NCBI GenBank assembly: GCA_964595655.1
Contig: CAZQQV010000003.1
Coordinates: forward strand, 1 to 49,751
Reading direction: 5' to 3'
DNA from: Caldimicrobium sp964595655
GTDB lineage: Bacteria > Desulfobacterota > Thermodesulfobacteria > Thermodesulfobacteriales > Thermodesulfobacteriaceae
Length of the DNA stretch: 49,751 nucleotides
Of this stretch, positions 41,787 through 49,005 are shown in pieces. Made by a program: the position numbers and the translations under genes. The notes beneath the pieces are model-generated. The model searched no databases and was not told the DNA's origin. It saw only the letters and a program-made list of their open reading frames with translations. Every line of letters begins with the position of its first letter. The stretch's first letter is position 1.

Positions 41787-42452
41787 ATGCTAAAGTGCCT
41801 TTTTCTTGATGCCGAGGGAACCTTTCTTTTATTTAATCCGAGTTTGGGAGAAATTTACAGAAGAATCTGGAAAACCTTTGGTATAGATCTTGATCCTGAG
41901 CTTACTACTCAAAAAATGCGAACCTTCTTTAAAAGGATTTTTAAAGAGAAATTAGTCCCTCCCTTAAATGGACAAATTTGTAAAAAGGCTTGGAGAGAAG
42001 TCTTTGAAATGGCCTTTGAGGAATATAAAAATCTTGAATTTTTTGAGGAGGCCTTTGAGAAAGCCTATGAGTATTTTTCAAATCCTCAATGTGTAAAAGT
42101 TGCCCAAGGCTTTGAGGAATTTATTAGAAAAGCTAAAGATCAGGGTCTTAAAGTTGCCGTAATTTCTAATTGGGATGCCAGATTATATCCCATCCTTGAG
42201 GGACATAGGCTTCTTCCTTATTTTGACGCTGTCTTTCTTGGGTGCGAGGTAGGATATCTCAAGCCAAGGCCAGAGATTTTTAAAAGAGCGCTGGAACACT
42301 TTGGTCTTAAACCAGAGGAAACTCTTATGATTGGAGATACCTTTGAGGATGATATAAAGATTCCTAAAGCACTCGGTATGCACACTTTTCATATTCAAGG
42401 AATTCCCGATTATCAACTTATTTGGAATTATATAGAAAATCATCTCATTTAA
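41787..42452 (+). CDS. HAD-superfamily hydrolase
   Basis: A 221-residue subfamily IA HAD phosphatase. Motif I is FLDAEGTF (the usual DxDGT reads LDAEGT, keeping both acidic positions). Motif II is VAVISNWDARL, and motif III/IV are KPRPEIFKRAL and MIGDTFEDDIKIPKALGM. The cap is helical. The EGT form of motif I resembles HDHD3/REG-2-like members. Substrate unknown. It starts 8 nt after the HhH gene. Confidence 0.85.
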   Translation: MLKCLFLDAEGTFLLFNPSLGEIYRRIWKTFGIDLDPELTTQKMRTFFKRIFKEKLVPPLNGQICKKAWREVFEMAFEEYKNLEFFEEAFEKAYEYFSNPQCVKVAQGFEEFIRKAKDQGLKVAVISNWDARLYPILEGHRLLPYFDAVFLGCEVGYLKPRPEIFKRALEHFGLKPEETLMIGDTFEDDIKIPKALGMHTFHIQGIPDYQLIWNYIENHLI

Positions 42453-42527
42453 GTAATTTTTTAAACAATTCTAAAAATTGAATAATTACCCAAGGGAGTG
42501 CAAATTAATAGGTTTTTGCCACAAATT

Positions 42528-42556
42528 TTGAAAAGGGCCCAAGTTTAGGCTATAAT
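42528..42556 (+). promoter_or_regulatory. sigma-70 promoter of hyuA-hyuB
   Basis: TTGAAA (42528-42533), a 17-nt spacer and a perfect TATAAT (42551-42556), 33 nt before the hyuA ATG. Confidence 0.7.
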
Positions 42557-42565
42557 TTACCTTTT

Positions 42566-42589
42566 AGAAATTTTTAAGAGAGAATTTCT
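42566..42589 (+). repeat. inverted repeat enclosing the hyuA ribosome-binding site
   Basis: AGAAATT (42566-42572) and AATTTCT (42583-42589) flank AAGAGAG and end directly at the ATG. In mRNA it would form a weak 7-bp A/U-rich hairpin with the Shine-Dalgarno in its loop, or in DNA an operator just downstream of the promoter. Confidence 0.4.
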
Positions 42590-44539
42590 ATGAAAGTTTC
42601 TGTGGACACAGGCGGGACTTTTACAGATATTGTTTATAAAGAGGGCTCTACTCTTAAATTTTTTAAGGTTTCTTCAACGCCAAAGAATCCAGCTTGTGCC
42701 ATTCTTGAAGGACTTGAGAATCTTCCTTTTAAAACTCTCATTCATGGAACCACTGTGGCAACCAATGCCTTTCTTGAAAGAAAAGGAGATAGGTTTCTAC
42801 TAATTACAACCTCTGGATTTGAAGATATAATTTTTATCGGGCGCCAAACAAGGCCAAAACTTTACGATTTTTTCGTGGAAAAACCTCCTCATTTTGTAAA
42901 CCCTGAAGATGTCATTGGAATAAAGGAAAGAGTTGGGCCAAAAGGTGAAATTTTAAAACCCCTTGAAGAGGGAGAAATAAAAAGAGTTCTAAAGGAAATA
43001 GAAGGGAGAAAACTTTTTAACATAGCTCTTTGCTTTTTAAACAGTTATGTAAATCCTGTTCACGAAAGGATTTTAAAGGAGGCCCTTGAAAGGGCCTTTC
43101 AAGGTATAGAAATAAGTGCTTCCTTTGAGATCCTTCCAGAATTCAGAGAATATGAAAGAACTTCAACCACCGCTATAAATGCCTATCTCTTGCCTGTGAT
43201 TAAAAATTATCTTCAAACTCTCAAACAAAATTTACTGAACAAAGAGATTTTTATACAGCAATCAAATGGGGGATTTATATCCCTTGATGAGGCTAAGAAA
43301 TTAGCTGTTCATACCATTCTTTCTGGACCTGCTGGAGGAGCCTTTGGGGGTCTAATTTTTGGTAAAACTCTCGGTTTTGAAAAAATTATAACCTTTGATA
43401 TGGGTGGGACCTCAACGGATGTATGCCTTATTGATGGAGATCTTCCTTTTACCAAAGAGTATCTTTTGGACGGATTTCCTGTTGGGATCCCTGTGATAGA
43501 CATTCATACAGTTGGGGCAGGTGGAGGCTCCATTGCCTATGTGGATGCTGGCGGAGCCCTAAAGGTTGGGCCTCAGAGTGCTGGGGCTGATCCAGGACCT
43601 GCCTGTTATGGAAAAAGCTTAATTCCCACTGTAACTGATGCCAATCTTCTTCTGGGAAGAATTCTTCCAGATAGATTTTTCGGAGGAAAACTTCTTCTTG
43701 ATAGAGATCGTGCTCTAAAGGCCATCTCTCAAGTGGCTGAAAAAATAGGTCTTTCTCCCTACGAAACCGCTCTTGGAATCATCAAAATAGCCAACACCCA
43801 TATGGCAAGAGCTATCTCCAAGGTGAGCGTTGAAAGGGGGTTTGATCCCAAGGAGTTTGTTCTCTTATCCTTTGGGGGAGCTGGAGGACTTCATGCCTGC
43901 TCCCTTGCAAGGGATCTTGGTATTCCCAAAATTCTCGTTTCCAAATTTGCAGGTGCCTTTTCAGCTTTCGGACTATACTTTGCAGATTATATAAAGGATT
44001 TCTCTCAAACAGTTTTAATTAAACTATCAGAAAAAGAAAAATTAAAAAACCTTCTTTTAAGACTTAAAGAGCGGGCAAGAGAATATTTTCAGCAAAGAAC
44101 GATAGATTTTGATGACTTTGAGCTTGAATTTTTTGCAGATTTAAGATACCAAGGTCAGGGTTATGAACTTACAATTCCACTGAGCAAAGATCTCAAGGCC
44201 TCCTTTGAAAGGGAACATGAAAAATTTTACGGTTATTCCTTGAAAAATCGCCCTATTGAGATTGTAACCCTTCGCTTAAGAGTAAAAAAGAAGACCCCCT
44301 TTGAAGATTTTAATATAGAAGAAAAGGAGAACTCTTTTCACCACCTTGAAGGAGAGATTTACACAGAAAAGGGTTTTCAGAAGGTTAAAATAATTAACTG
44401 GGATGTTTTGAAAGAAGGAGAAATAATTAGAGGGCCAGCCCTTATTGTGGAAGATTTTACTACATTTTATCTTGAAGAGGATTTCTACTTAAAAGTATTA
44501 AAAAATAAAACTTTGCTTGTTGAGAGGATGAGAGGATGA
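42590..44539 (+). CDS. hydantoinase/oxoprolinase family protein, HyuA-like subunit
   Basis: ATP-dependent ring-opening or carboxylating enzymes (N-methylhydantoinase, 5-oxoprolinase, acetone/acetophenone carboxylase) use this A subunit with the B subunit encoded next. The 649-residue protein starts VDTGGTFTDIVY (phosphate-binding loop of the ASKHA fold). It has HGTTVATNAFLERKG, IFIQQSNGG, ILSGPAGGAFGG, FDMGGTSTDVCLI, IHTVGAGGGSIAYVD and GPQSAGADPGPACYG. Substrate cannot be assigned; no carboxylase gamma subunit or transporter is adjacent. Confidence 0.9.
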   Translation: MKVSVDTGGTFTDIVYKEGSTLKFFKVSSTPKNPACAILEGLENLPFKTLIHGTTVATNAFLERKGDRFLLITTSGFEDIIFIGRQTRPKLYDFFVEKPPHFVNPEDVIGIKERVGPKGEILKPLEEGEIKRVLKEIEGRKLFNIALCFLNSYVNPVHERILKEALERAFQGIEISASFEILPEFREYERTSTTAINAYLLPVIKNYLQTLKQNLLNKEIFIQQSNGGFISLDEAKKLAVHTILSGPAGGAFGGLIFGKTLGFEKIITFDMGGTSTDVCLIDGDLPFTKEYLLDGFPVGIPVIDIHTVGAGGGSIAYVDAGGALKVGPQSAGADPGPACYGKSLIPTVTDANLLLGRILPDRFFGGKLLLDRDRALKAISQVAEKIGLSPYETALGIIKIANTHMARAISKVSVERGFDPKEFVLLSFGGAGGLHACSLARDLGIPKILVSKFAGAFSAFGLYFADYIKDFSQTVLIKLSEKEKLKNLLLRLKERAREYFQQRTIDFDDFELEFFADLRYQGQGYELTIPLSKDLKASFEREHEKFYGYSLKNRPIEIVTLRLRVKKKTPFEDFNIEEKENSFHHLEGEIYTEKGFQKVKIINWDVLKEGEIIRGPALIVEDFTTFYLEEDFYLKVLKNKTLLVERMRG

Positions 44540-46080
44540 AGGCCTTTGAGCTTGAGATTTTTAACAAGCTTCTTTCAGGTATTGCAGAGGAAATGGGGGT
44601 GGTGTTAAAAAGATCTTCTTTTTCACCTAATATTCGTGAGAGAATGGATTTTTCCTGTGCCCTTTTTGATTGGAAGGGAGAGCTTGTGGCTCAGGCCTCA
44701 CATATTCCTGTTCACCTTGGAGCTATGCCAGAAACCATGAGGGTTATTCTACCCCTTTTTGAGTGGAGAGAGGGAGATATTCTTATTACCAACGACCCCT
44801 TTCATGGAGGAACTCATCTTCCAGATATCACTTTGATAAAGCCTGTGTTTCACAAAAAGGAGCTTCTTTTCTTTCTTTTGGTTAGAGCACATCACAGTGA
44901 TGTGGGAGGTAGGGTGCCAGGAAGTATGGGGCTTTGCGAAAGCATAGAAGAGGAGGGCATAAGGATTCTTCCCACTTTTTTACAAAGAGAAGGGAAGTTT
45001 CAAGAAAGTCTCTTTAAAGAACTTCTCCAAAAGATGCGAAATCCTGAGGAAAGAGAAGGTGATTTGAGAGCCATGATTTCTGCTCTCCAAAGGGGAGAGA
45101 GGAGAATTTTAGAGCTTTTAAATAGATACGAAAAGGATTTTTTATTTTCAGCTATCGAAGAATTAAAGGATTATACAGAGCGGGCCTTCCTTGAATTATT
45201 AAGGCGAATGAAAAGGGGGTGTTTTAGCTTTACTGATTATCTTGATGGAGACGGCTTGGAAGAAAGATTAATTCCCATAAGTGTGAGGGTGAAAATTACT
45301 CCTGAGAAGGTGGTTTGCGACTTTTCTGAGAATCCGAGACAGGTAAGAGGTCCTGTCAATGCCCCAAGGGCAGTCACGGTCTCTTCAGTTTACTATGTTT
45401 TTATCTCCCTTTTAAATACCCTTGGAGAGTTTCCTATTAATCATGGGCTTTTTAGAGATATTGAAGTTATAACGAAACCTGGGACCATTCTTTCTGCAGA
45501 GTATCCAGCAGCTGTATCCGGAGGGAATGTAGAGACCTCTCAGAGAGTGATTGATGTGCTTCTTGGTGCTTTGCATGAGGCCTTACCTGATTTAATTCCT
45601 GCAGCCTCCTGTGGGACTATGAATAACATTTCCTTTGGAAACTCTCAATTTGCCTATTATGAAACCATTGGAGGAGGAATGGGAGCTCGTCCTGGGAAAG
45701 ATGGGCTTTCTGCCGTGCATACCCACATGACCAATACCATGAATACTCCCATTGAAGTTCTTGAAACCACCTTTCCTGTAAGAATTGAAAGATATGCCAT
45801 AAGAAGAGGATCTGGAGGAAAGGGAAAATATCGCGGGGGTGATGGAATAATAAGAGAATATTTCTTTCTTGAACCTCTGACAGTAAGTCTTTTAACAGAG
45901 AGAAGAAAGACTAAGCCTTATGGACTTAGGGGCGGATCTGAAGGTGAGCCAGGAAAAAATTTCCTAATTAGAAAGGGTAAATTAATTGAACTTCCTGACA
46001 AGGGGACCTTTGAAGTTGAGAAAGGTGATATTGTTGTAATTGAGACCCCTGGTGGAGGGGGTTATGGAGAGCTTGATTAA
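44536..46080 (+). CDS. hydantoinase/oxoprolinase family protein, HyuB-like subunit
   Basis: Partner of the preceding subunit (ATGA overlap). The 514-residue protein has the family blocks SFSPNIRERMDFSCALFD, AQASHIPVHLGAMPETM, NDPFHGGTHLPDITLI, RAHHSDVGGRVPGSMG, RGPVNAPRAVTVSSVYYV and the C-terminal RRGSGGKGKYRGGDGIIREY and TPGGGGYGELD. Length is near the usual 510-600. Its stop lies only 12 nt from the 3' end of the convergent tmRNA gene. Confidence 0.92.
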   Translation: MKAFELEIFNKLLSGIAEEMGVVLKRSSFSPNIRERMDFSCALFDWKGELVAQASHIPVHLGAMPETMRVILPLFEWREGDILITNDPFHGGTHLPDITLIKPVFHKKELLFFLLVRAHHSDVGGRVPGSMGLCESIEEEGIRILPTFLQREGKFQESLFKELLQKMRNPEEREGDLRAMISALQRGERRILELLNRYEKDFLFSAIEELKDYTERAFLELLRRMKRGCFSFTDYLDGDGLEERLIPISVRVKITPEKVVCDFSENPRQVRGPVNAPRAVTVSSVYYVFISLLNTLGEFPINHGLFRDIEVITKPGTILSAEYPAAVSGGNVETSQRVIDVLLGALHEALPDLIPAASCGTMNNISFGNSQFAYYETIGGGMGARPGKDGLSAVHTHMTNTMNTPIEVLETTFPVRIERYAIRRGSGGKGKYRGGDGIIREYFFLEPLTVSLLTERRKTKPYGLRGGSEGEPGKNFLIRKGKLIELPDKGTFEVEKGDIVVIETPGGGGYGELD

Positions 46081-46092
46081 AGAAAGGCAAAT

Positions 46093-46450
46093 TGGTGGAG
46101 GCGGCGGGAATTGAACCCGCGTCCGGAGATAGTTCAGATTAAACCCCTACAGGCTTAGCCTGTGTTTTTTTCTCATAGAGGGCTCGTCACAGGCACCGAG
46201 GCCCTCTACCAGGCGAGAGGTCTCTCGGAAATTCCGGTCTCGCCACCCGGAATTTCCAAAGCCCTCTGGGTCACACCCTCAAGAGGGCGAGGGCAGACAC
46301 CTCTTGAGAGCGTGGCCGCGCGCCTTTTAGGCGGCCAAAGCGTAGGAGTATTCGTTGGCAGTTGTGTTTTTGCACCCTTTTTTACGTGGCGGGTGCGACC
46401 ACGGCCTGCGGTTTAATCCTACCTATCCCCGTCGAACCCTTTTCGCCCCC
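46093..46450 (-). ncRNA. ssrA: tmRNA (SsrA)
   Basis: Transfer-messenger RNA that rescues stalled ribosomes, encoded on the minus strand (about 358 nt). The 5' end GGGGGCG (46450 downward) pairs with CGCCTCC at the 3' end, which is followed by A and an encoded CCA (46095-46093). The T-arm GCGGGTTCAATTCCCGC precedes the acceptor. The 5' GGTTCGACGGGGAT segment is the typical tmRNA D-like region. A tag reading frame lies at 46359-46327. GC-rich complementary stretches between tag and 3' domain (e.g. GGAAATTCCGG / CCGGAATTTCC) fit the pseudoknots. Confidence 0.96.
46327..46359 (-). other. tmRNA proteolysis tag reading frame
   Basis: Read on the minus strand the frame from GCC (46359-46357) gives ANEYSYALAA then TAA (46329-46327). 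The YALAA ending is the ClpXP-recognised degron. GCC as resume codon preceded by CAACT fits the usual pattern. The tag resembles what I recall for Thermodesulfobacterium (ANEYAYALAA), which supports the taxonomic guess. Confidence 0.85.
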
Positions 46451-46478
46451 ATCTTTTCAAAGAACTATCTACAATAAA

Positions 46479-46506
46479 ATCATAAGAGCTTTTTTATAAA
46501 TTTCAA
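46479..46506 (-). promoter_or_regulatory. promoter of ssrA
   Basis: On the minus strand TTGAAA (46506-46501), a 16-nt spacer and TATGAT (46484-46479), one and two mismatches from consensus. Transcription would start about 20 nt before the mature tmRNA 5' end, leaving a short leader for RNase P. Confidence 0.6.
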
Positions 46507-46532
46507 GTTCCCATTTGAGCCAGTAATATCTC

Positions 46533-46678
46533 GGTAGTATTCTTCTGAGCTCCCCAAAAATCTTAAAAGGGAGAGCAGCTATTAGATCCCCCGAAGAATT
46601 CAAAACCTGGTATCTGCAAGCTTAAGCCCGCACCAAAAACTCTCATGCAACCTAAAGCTTGCGGCCTGCCAAACTACC
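46533..46678 (+). ncRNA. possible structured RNA or multi-site regulatory element
   Basis: GGTAGT (46533-46538) and ACTACC (46673-46678) can close a structure. Inside it are ATTCTTC/GAAGAAT (46539-46545/46593-46599), CTCCC/GGGAG (46550-46554/46569-46573) and a 10-bp stem CTGCAAGCTT/AAGCTTGCGG (46614-46623/46655-46664). The last stem has one G-T pair, which is stable only in plus-strand RNA. I see no good promoter or terminator for such an RNA and could not match it to 6S, SRP, RNase P or a riboswitch. The repeats could equally be binding sites for an activator of the sigma-54 promoter just downstream. Confidence 0.3.
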
Positions 46679-46697
46679 AAAAAAACATAAAATTGAA

Positions 46698-46713
46698 TGG
46701 CATACTTACTGCA
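46698..46713 (+). promoter_or_regulatory. sigma-54 promoter upstream of fliK-flgD-flgE
   Basis: TGGCATACTTACTGCA matches the sigma-54 consensus TGGCAY-R-N4-TTGCW with one mismatch and has GG and GC exactly ten bases apart. Hook and rod genes are sigma-54 controlled in many flagellated bacteria. The transcript would have a leader of about 185 nt before fliK. Confidence 0.6.
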
Positions 46714-46739
46714 TACCTTTAACTCATAACCCCAAGAAA

Positions 46740-46767
46740 GGAAAAATTTTTCCTGAAAAATTTTTCC
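46740..46767. repeat. tandem A/T palindrome
   Basis: GGAAAAATTTTTCC (46740-46753) is followed at once by TGAAAAATTTTTCC (46754-46767). Each is a near-perfect palindrome, so the pair is both a direct and an inverted repeat in the fliK leader. Confidence 0.6.
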
Positions 46768-46861
46768 GGGCAGAGGTAAAAAAGAATTCCTTTTCTATTC
46801 AAGGGCGAAAAAGCTAGTTATTTAAAGCCTTTTTTGTGTTTAGGTTTTTAAAAATCAGGCA

Positions 46862-46889
46862 TAAAGTTTGAAATAAAGTTAATAGATAA
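46862..46889 (+). promoter_or_regulatory. sigma-28-like element before fliK
   Basis: TAAAGTTT (46862-46869) is a perfect -35 for sigma-28. ATAGATAA (46882-46889) keeps GATAA of the -10, with a 12-nt spacer instead of 11. It lies 19 nt before the fliK ATG. Confidence 0.4.
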
Positions 46890-46908
46890 TTAAGGGTGAG
46901 GGGAAAAG

Positions 46909-48297
46909 ATGAGAGGTATTGAATTAAATTTTCTACCTTTTGGTGATGTGACTCAAGGAGGAATGAAATTACAAAATTCTCAGGCTGCAGAAAGTAGTAG
47001 TTTTTTTGAGCTTCTTTTGAATTTCCTTTTTTCCCTTATGAATGAAAATCAGGAGACAAATAGGGATAACTCAAGCAATCTAATAGAAATATCTTATAGG
47101 AAAGAAATATATCCTGATTTGGAAAAATGGGAGAATGCAAAGGATTTTGCAAGAAATTTAGAGGAAGGGGAAAGGGACTCGTTATTTATAGTAATTTTTC
47201 TCTTAGGAAAAGAAATTTTTAATGAGATTTCCTCTCAAGGGAAAGAAGAAGAAATTGAGAGCTTTAAGAGTCTTTTCAAAAGGTTATCTTTTGATTTTTC
47301 TCTTAATGAAAATTTGACCAAGATTTCAGGGCTTTTTGAAGAAATTGAAAGTCTTGGAAAGGATGAAAAGCTCTCTTCTGAGGCTCAAAGATTTGTAAAA
47401 ACTCTTTTTGGGAATACGGTTAATCTTTTATCTCATTTNNNNNNNNNNNNNNNNNNNNNNNNNNNNNNNNNNNNNNNNNNNNNNNNNNNNNNNNNNNNNN
47501 NNNNNNNNNNNNNNNNNNNNNNNNNNNNNNNNNNNNNNGAGGTTTTTACAGAAATTAAAAAGGCCTTTGATGAGCTTCCTTCCTCTGTAAAAGAGGAGAT
47601 AAAAAACTTTCTGGAAAAGAAAGTGAGTGAGTATGGAGAGGAAATAAAGTTAAAAGCAATGTCTGAGAGGACAATTATTGTGGGAAAAGAAAGGGAAATT
47701 TTTCTCATTCCCAAGGAGAATTTAAAAGAGGGTTATTTGAAGATTAAAGAACTAAATTTCGATGCACCTCAGAAAGAATCCAGGGATTTTTCTAATTTTG
47801 TTCAAGGGATTGATTTTAAGGATTTTCAAATGGTTAAGGCTGAGAAAGTTACAAGAGAGATCCCTCAGACCGTACCAAAAGTTGGAGTGGAGAGATTGCC
47901 TGAATTTATAAAGGACATTGCAATTGAAGTTTCTCCAAGGGGAGAAAAGAAGGCCTTTGTTCAGCTTGAACCTCCTGAACTTGGAAAAATGGAGGTTAAT
48001 TTAAGGGTGCATGATGGTGAGGTTGAAATTCAAATAAGGGTTGAAAAACACGAGGCCTTTCATCATTTAAGAGAGGAGCTTTCTCAATTGAGACAGCACA
48101 TTGAGGAGCTTGGCTTTAAAGTAAGGGAATTCCAGGTTTCCCTTGGATTAACCACTTCTGAAGGAAAGGCCTTTGCAGAAGAAGAAAAGAGGAAACCTTT
48201 CAGGGGAAGAAATAAAGATGTTGTTTTGGAAGAAGTAAATCAGGAAGCCAAAGAAAGCTCCCCTTACCACAGGGGGATATTATATCGCATAGTTTAA
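46909..48297 (+). CDS. fliK: flagellar hook-length control protein FliK (contains assembly gap)
   Basis: Exported ruler that sets hook length and switches export specificity. The N-terminal part is low-complexity and helical, as usual. The C-terminal Flg_hook domain (about residues 340-420) has FVQLEPPELGKMEVNLRVHDGEVEIQI and LREELSQLRQHIEELGFKV, which identify the family. One hundred Ns (47439-47538) replace about 34 codons near residue 177. Both flanks are in the same frame, but the real gap length is unknown. GAGGGG precedes the ATG. flgD follows 40 nt after the stop. Confidence 0.88.
   Translation: MRGIELNFLPFGDVTQGGMKLQNSQAAESSSFFELLLNFLFSLMNENQETNRDNSSNLIEISYRKEIYPDLEKWENAKDFARNLEEGERDSLFIVIFLLGKEIFNEISSQGKEEEIESFKSLFKRLSFDFSLNENLTKISGLFEEIESLGKDEKLSSEAQRFVKTLFGNTVNLLSHXXXXXXXXXXXXXXXXXXXXXXXXXXXXXXXXXXEVFTEIKKAFDELPSSVKEEIKNFLEKKVSEYGEEIKLKAMSERTIIVGKEREIFLIPKENLKEGYLKIKELNFDAPQKESRDFSNFVQGIDFKDFQMVKAEKVTREIPQTVPKVGVERLPEFIKDIAIEVSPRGEKKAFVQLEPPELGKMEVNLRVHDGEVEIQIRVEKHEAFHHLREELSQLRQHIEELGFKVREFQVSLGLTTSEGKAFAEEEKRKPFRGRNKDVVLEEVNQEAKESSPYHRGILYRIV
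47439..47538. other. assembly gap (100 N)
   Basis: Exactly 100 unknown bases inside fliK, the standard placeholder for a scaffold join of unknown size. Confidence 0.99.
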
Positions 48298-48326
48298 TAA
48301 CATAGTTTAATCGCATTAGTTTAGGA
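48288..48326 (+). repeat. three tandem 13-bp repeats across the fliK stop
   Basis: CATAGTTTAATAA, CATAGTTTAATCG and CATTAGTTTAGGA follow each other without gaps. The first unit encodes the last codons and the TAA of fliK, and the third runs into the flgD ribosome-binding site (AGGAGG). Confidence 0.8.
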
Positions 48327-48337
48327 GGTGAAAAAAT

Positions 48338-49000
48338 ATGGCTGTGGTAAACAAAGTTGATGAAAAAACAGGTCAACCTGCCAATTTGTCCCGCATTCCC
48401 AAAAAGGTGCTTGATAAAGAGGCCTTCATGCAGCTTTTCATCACGCAACTTCAATACCAGGATCCCATGAAACCCATTGAAAATCATGAAATGGCTCTAC
48501 AACTTGCTGCCTTTAATCAGGTGGATCAGCTTATGAATCTCAATGATAAACTTTCCCAGCTCGTAAATCTTTATAAAGCCAATGAATTCACCCTTTTTGC
48601 TAATCTTGTGGGAAAGAGTGTAAAGGTTGAGGGAAATACTGTAAGAATTGAAAAGGGGAAATTTCTTGGAGCGGAATTTGAGCTGACGGAGCCAGCTAAT
48701 AAGGCCCTTGTGACAATAAGGGATGCCCAAGGCAAGGTAGTAAAAACTTTAACTTTATACAATTTGCCAAAGGGTGTGAATACTATCTCATGGGATGGAA
48801 CAGATGATAATGGAAATGTCTTGCCTGATGGAAATTACAAAATCTCTATCACTGTGGGTGAGGGAAAAGAGGCTACTACCGTTACACCGAGGGTTGTAGC
48901 CAAAGTGACAGGGGCTGTTCTTGGAGAAACACCTCTTTTAAAAATTAATGATAGTGAAACTTTAAAACTTGATCAAATAAAAGAAATTCTTGGGGGGTAA
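48338..49000 (+). CDS. flgD: flagellar hook assembly protein FlgD
   Basis: Hook cap scaffold that lets FlgE polymerise. The 220-residue protein has the signature LDKEAFMQLFITQLQYQDPMKPIENHEM at about 28-55, then AAFNQVDQLMNLNDKL. The C-terminal FlgD Ig-like/Tudor part has LPKGVNTISWDGTDDNGNVLPDGNYKI. A TAGGAGGTG ribosome-binding site precedes the ATG. flgE starts 5 nt downstream. Confidence 0.96.
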   Translation: MAVVNKVDEKTGQPANLSRIPKKVLDKEAFMQLFITQLQYQDPMKPIENHEMALQLAAFNQVDQLMNLNDKLSQLVNLYKANEFTLFANLVGKSVKVEGNTVRIEKGKFLGAEFELTEPANKALVTIRDAQGKVVKTLTLYNLPKGVNTISWDGTDDNGNVLPDGNYKISITVGEGKEATTVTPRVVAKVTGAVLGETPLLKINDSETLKLDQIKEILGG

Positions 49001-49005
49001 AAACT

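Larger units (their letters stand above)
46451..46908. other. 458-bp non-coding region between ssrA and fliK
   Basis: The only stretch above 300 bp without a gene. No convincing ORF is seen on either strand. It holds, in order, the ssrA promoter (minus), a cluster of stem-forming inverted repeats (46533-46678), a sigma-54-type promoter (46698-46713), a repeated A/T palindrome (46740-46767) and a sigma-28-like element (46862-46889). Confidence 0.8.

Noticed and set aside
46162..46416. 84-aa ORF on the plus strand
   Set aside because: It lies wholly antisense within the tmRNA gene, has no ribosome-binding site and reflects RNA stem complementarity.
46533..46678. Assignment of the stem-rich element as 6S RNA, SRP RNA or a riboswitch
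   Set aside because: No conserved core of those families could be found by eye, so only a generic structured element is reported.
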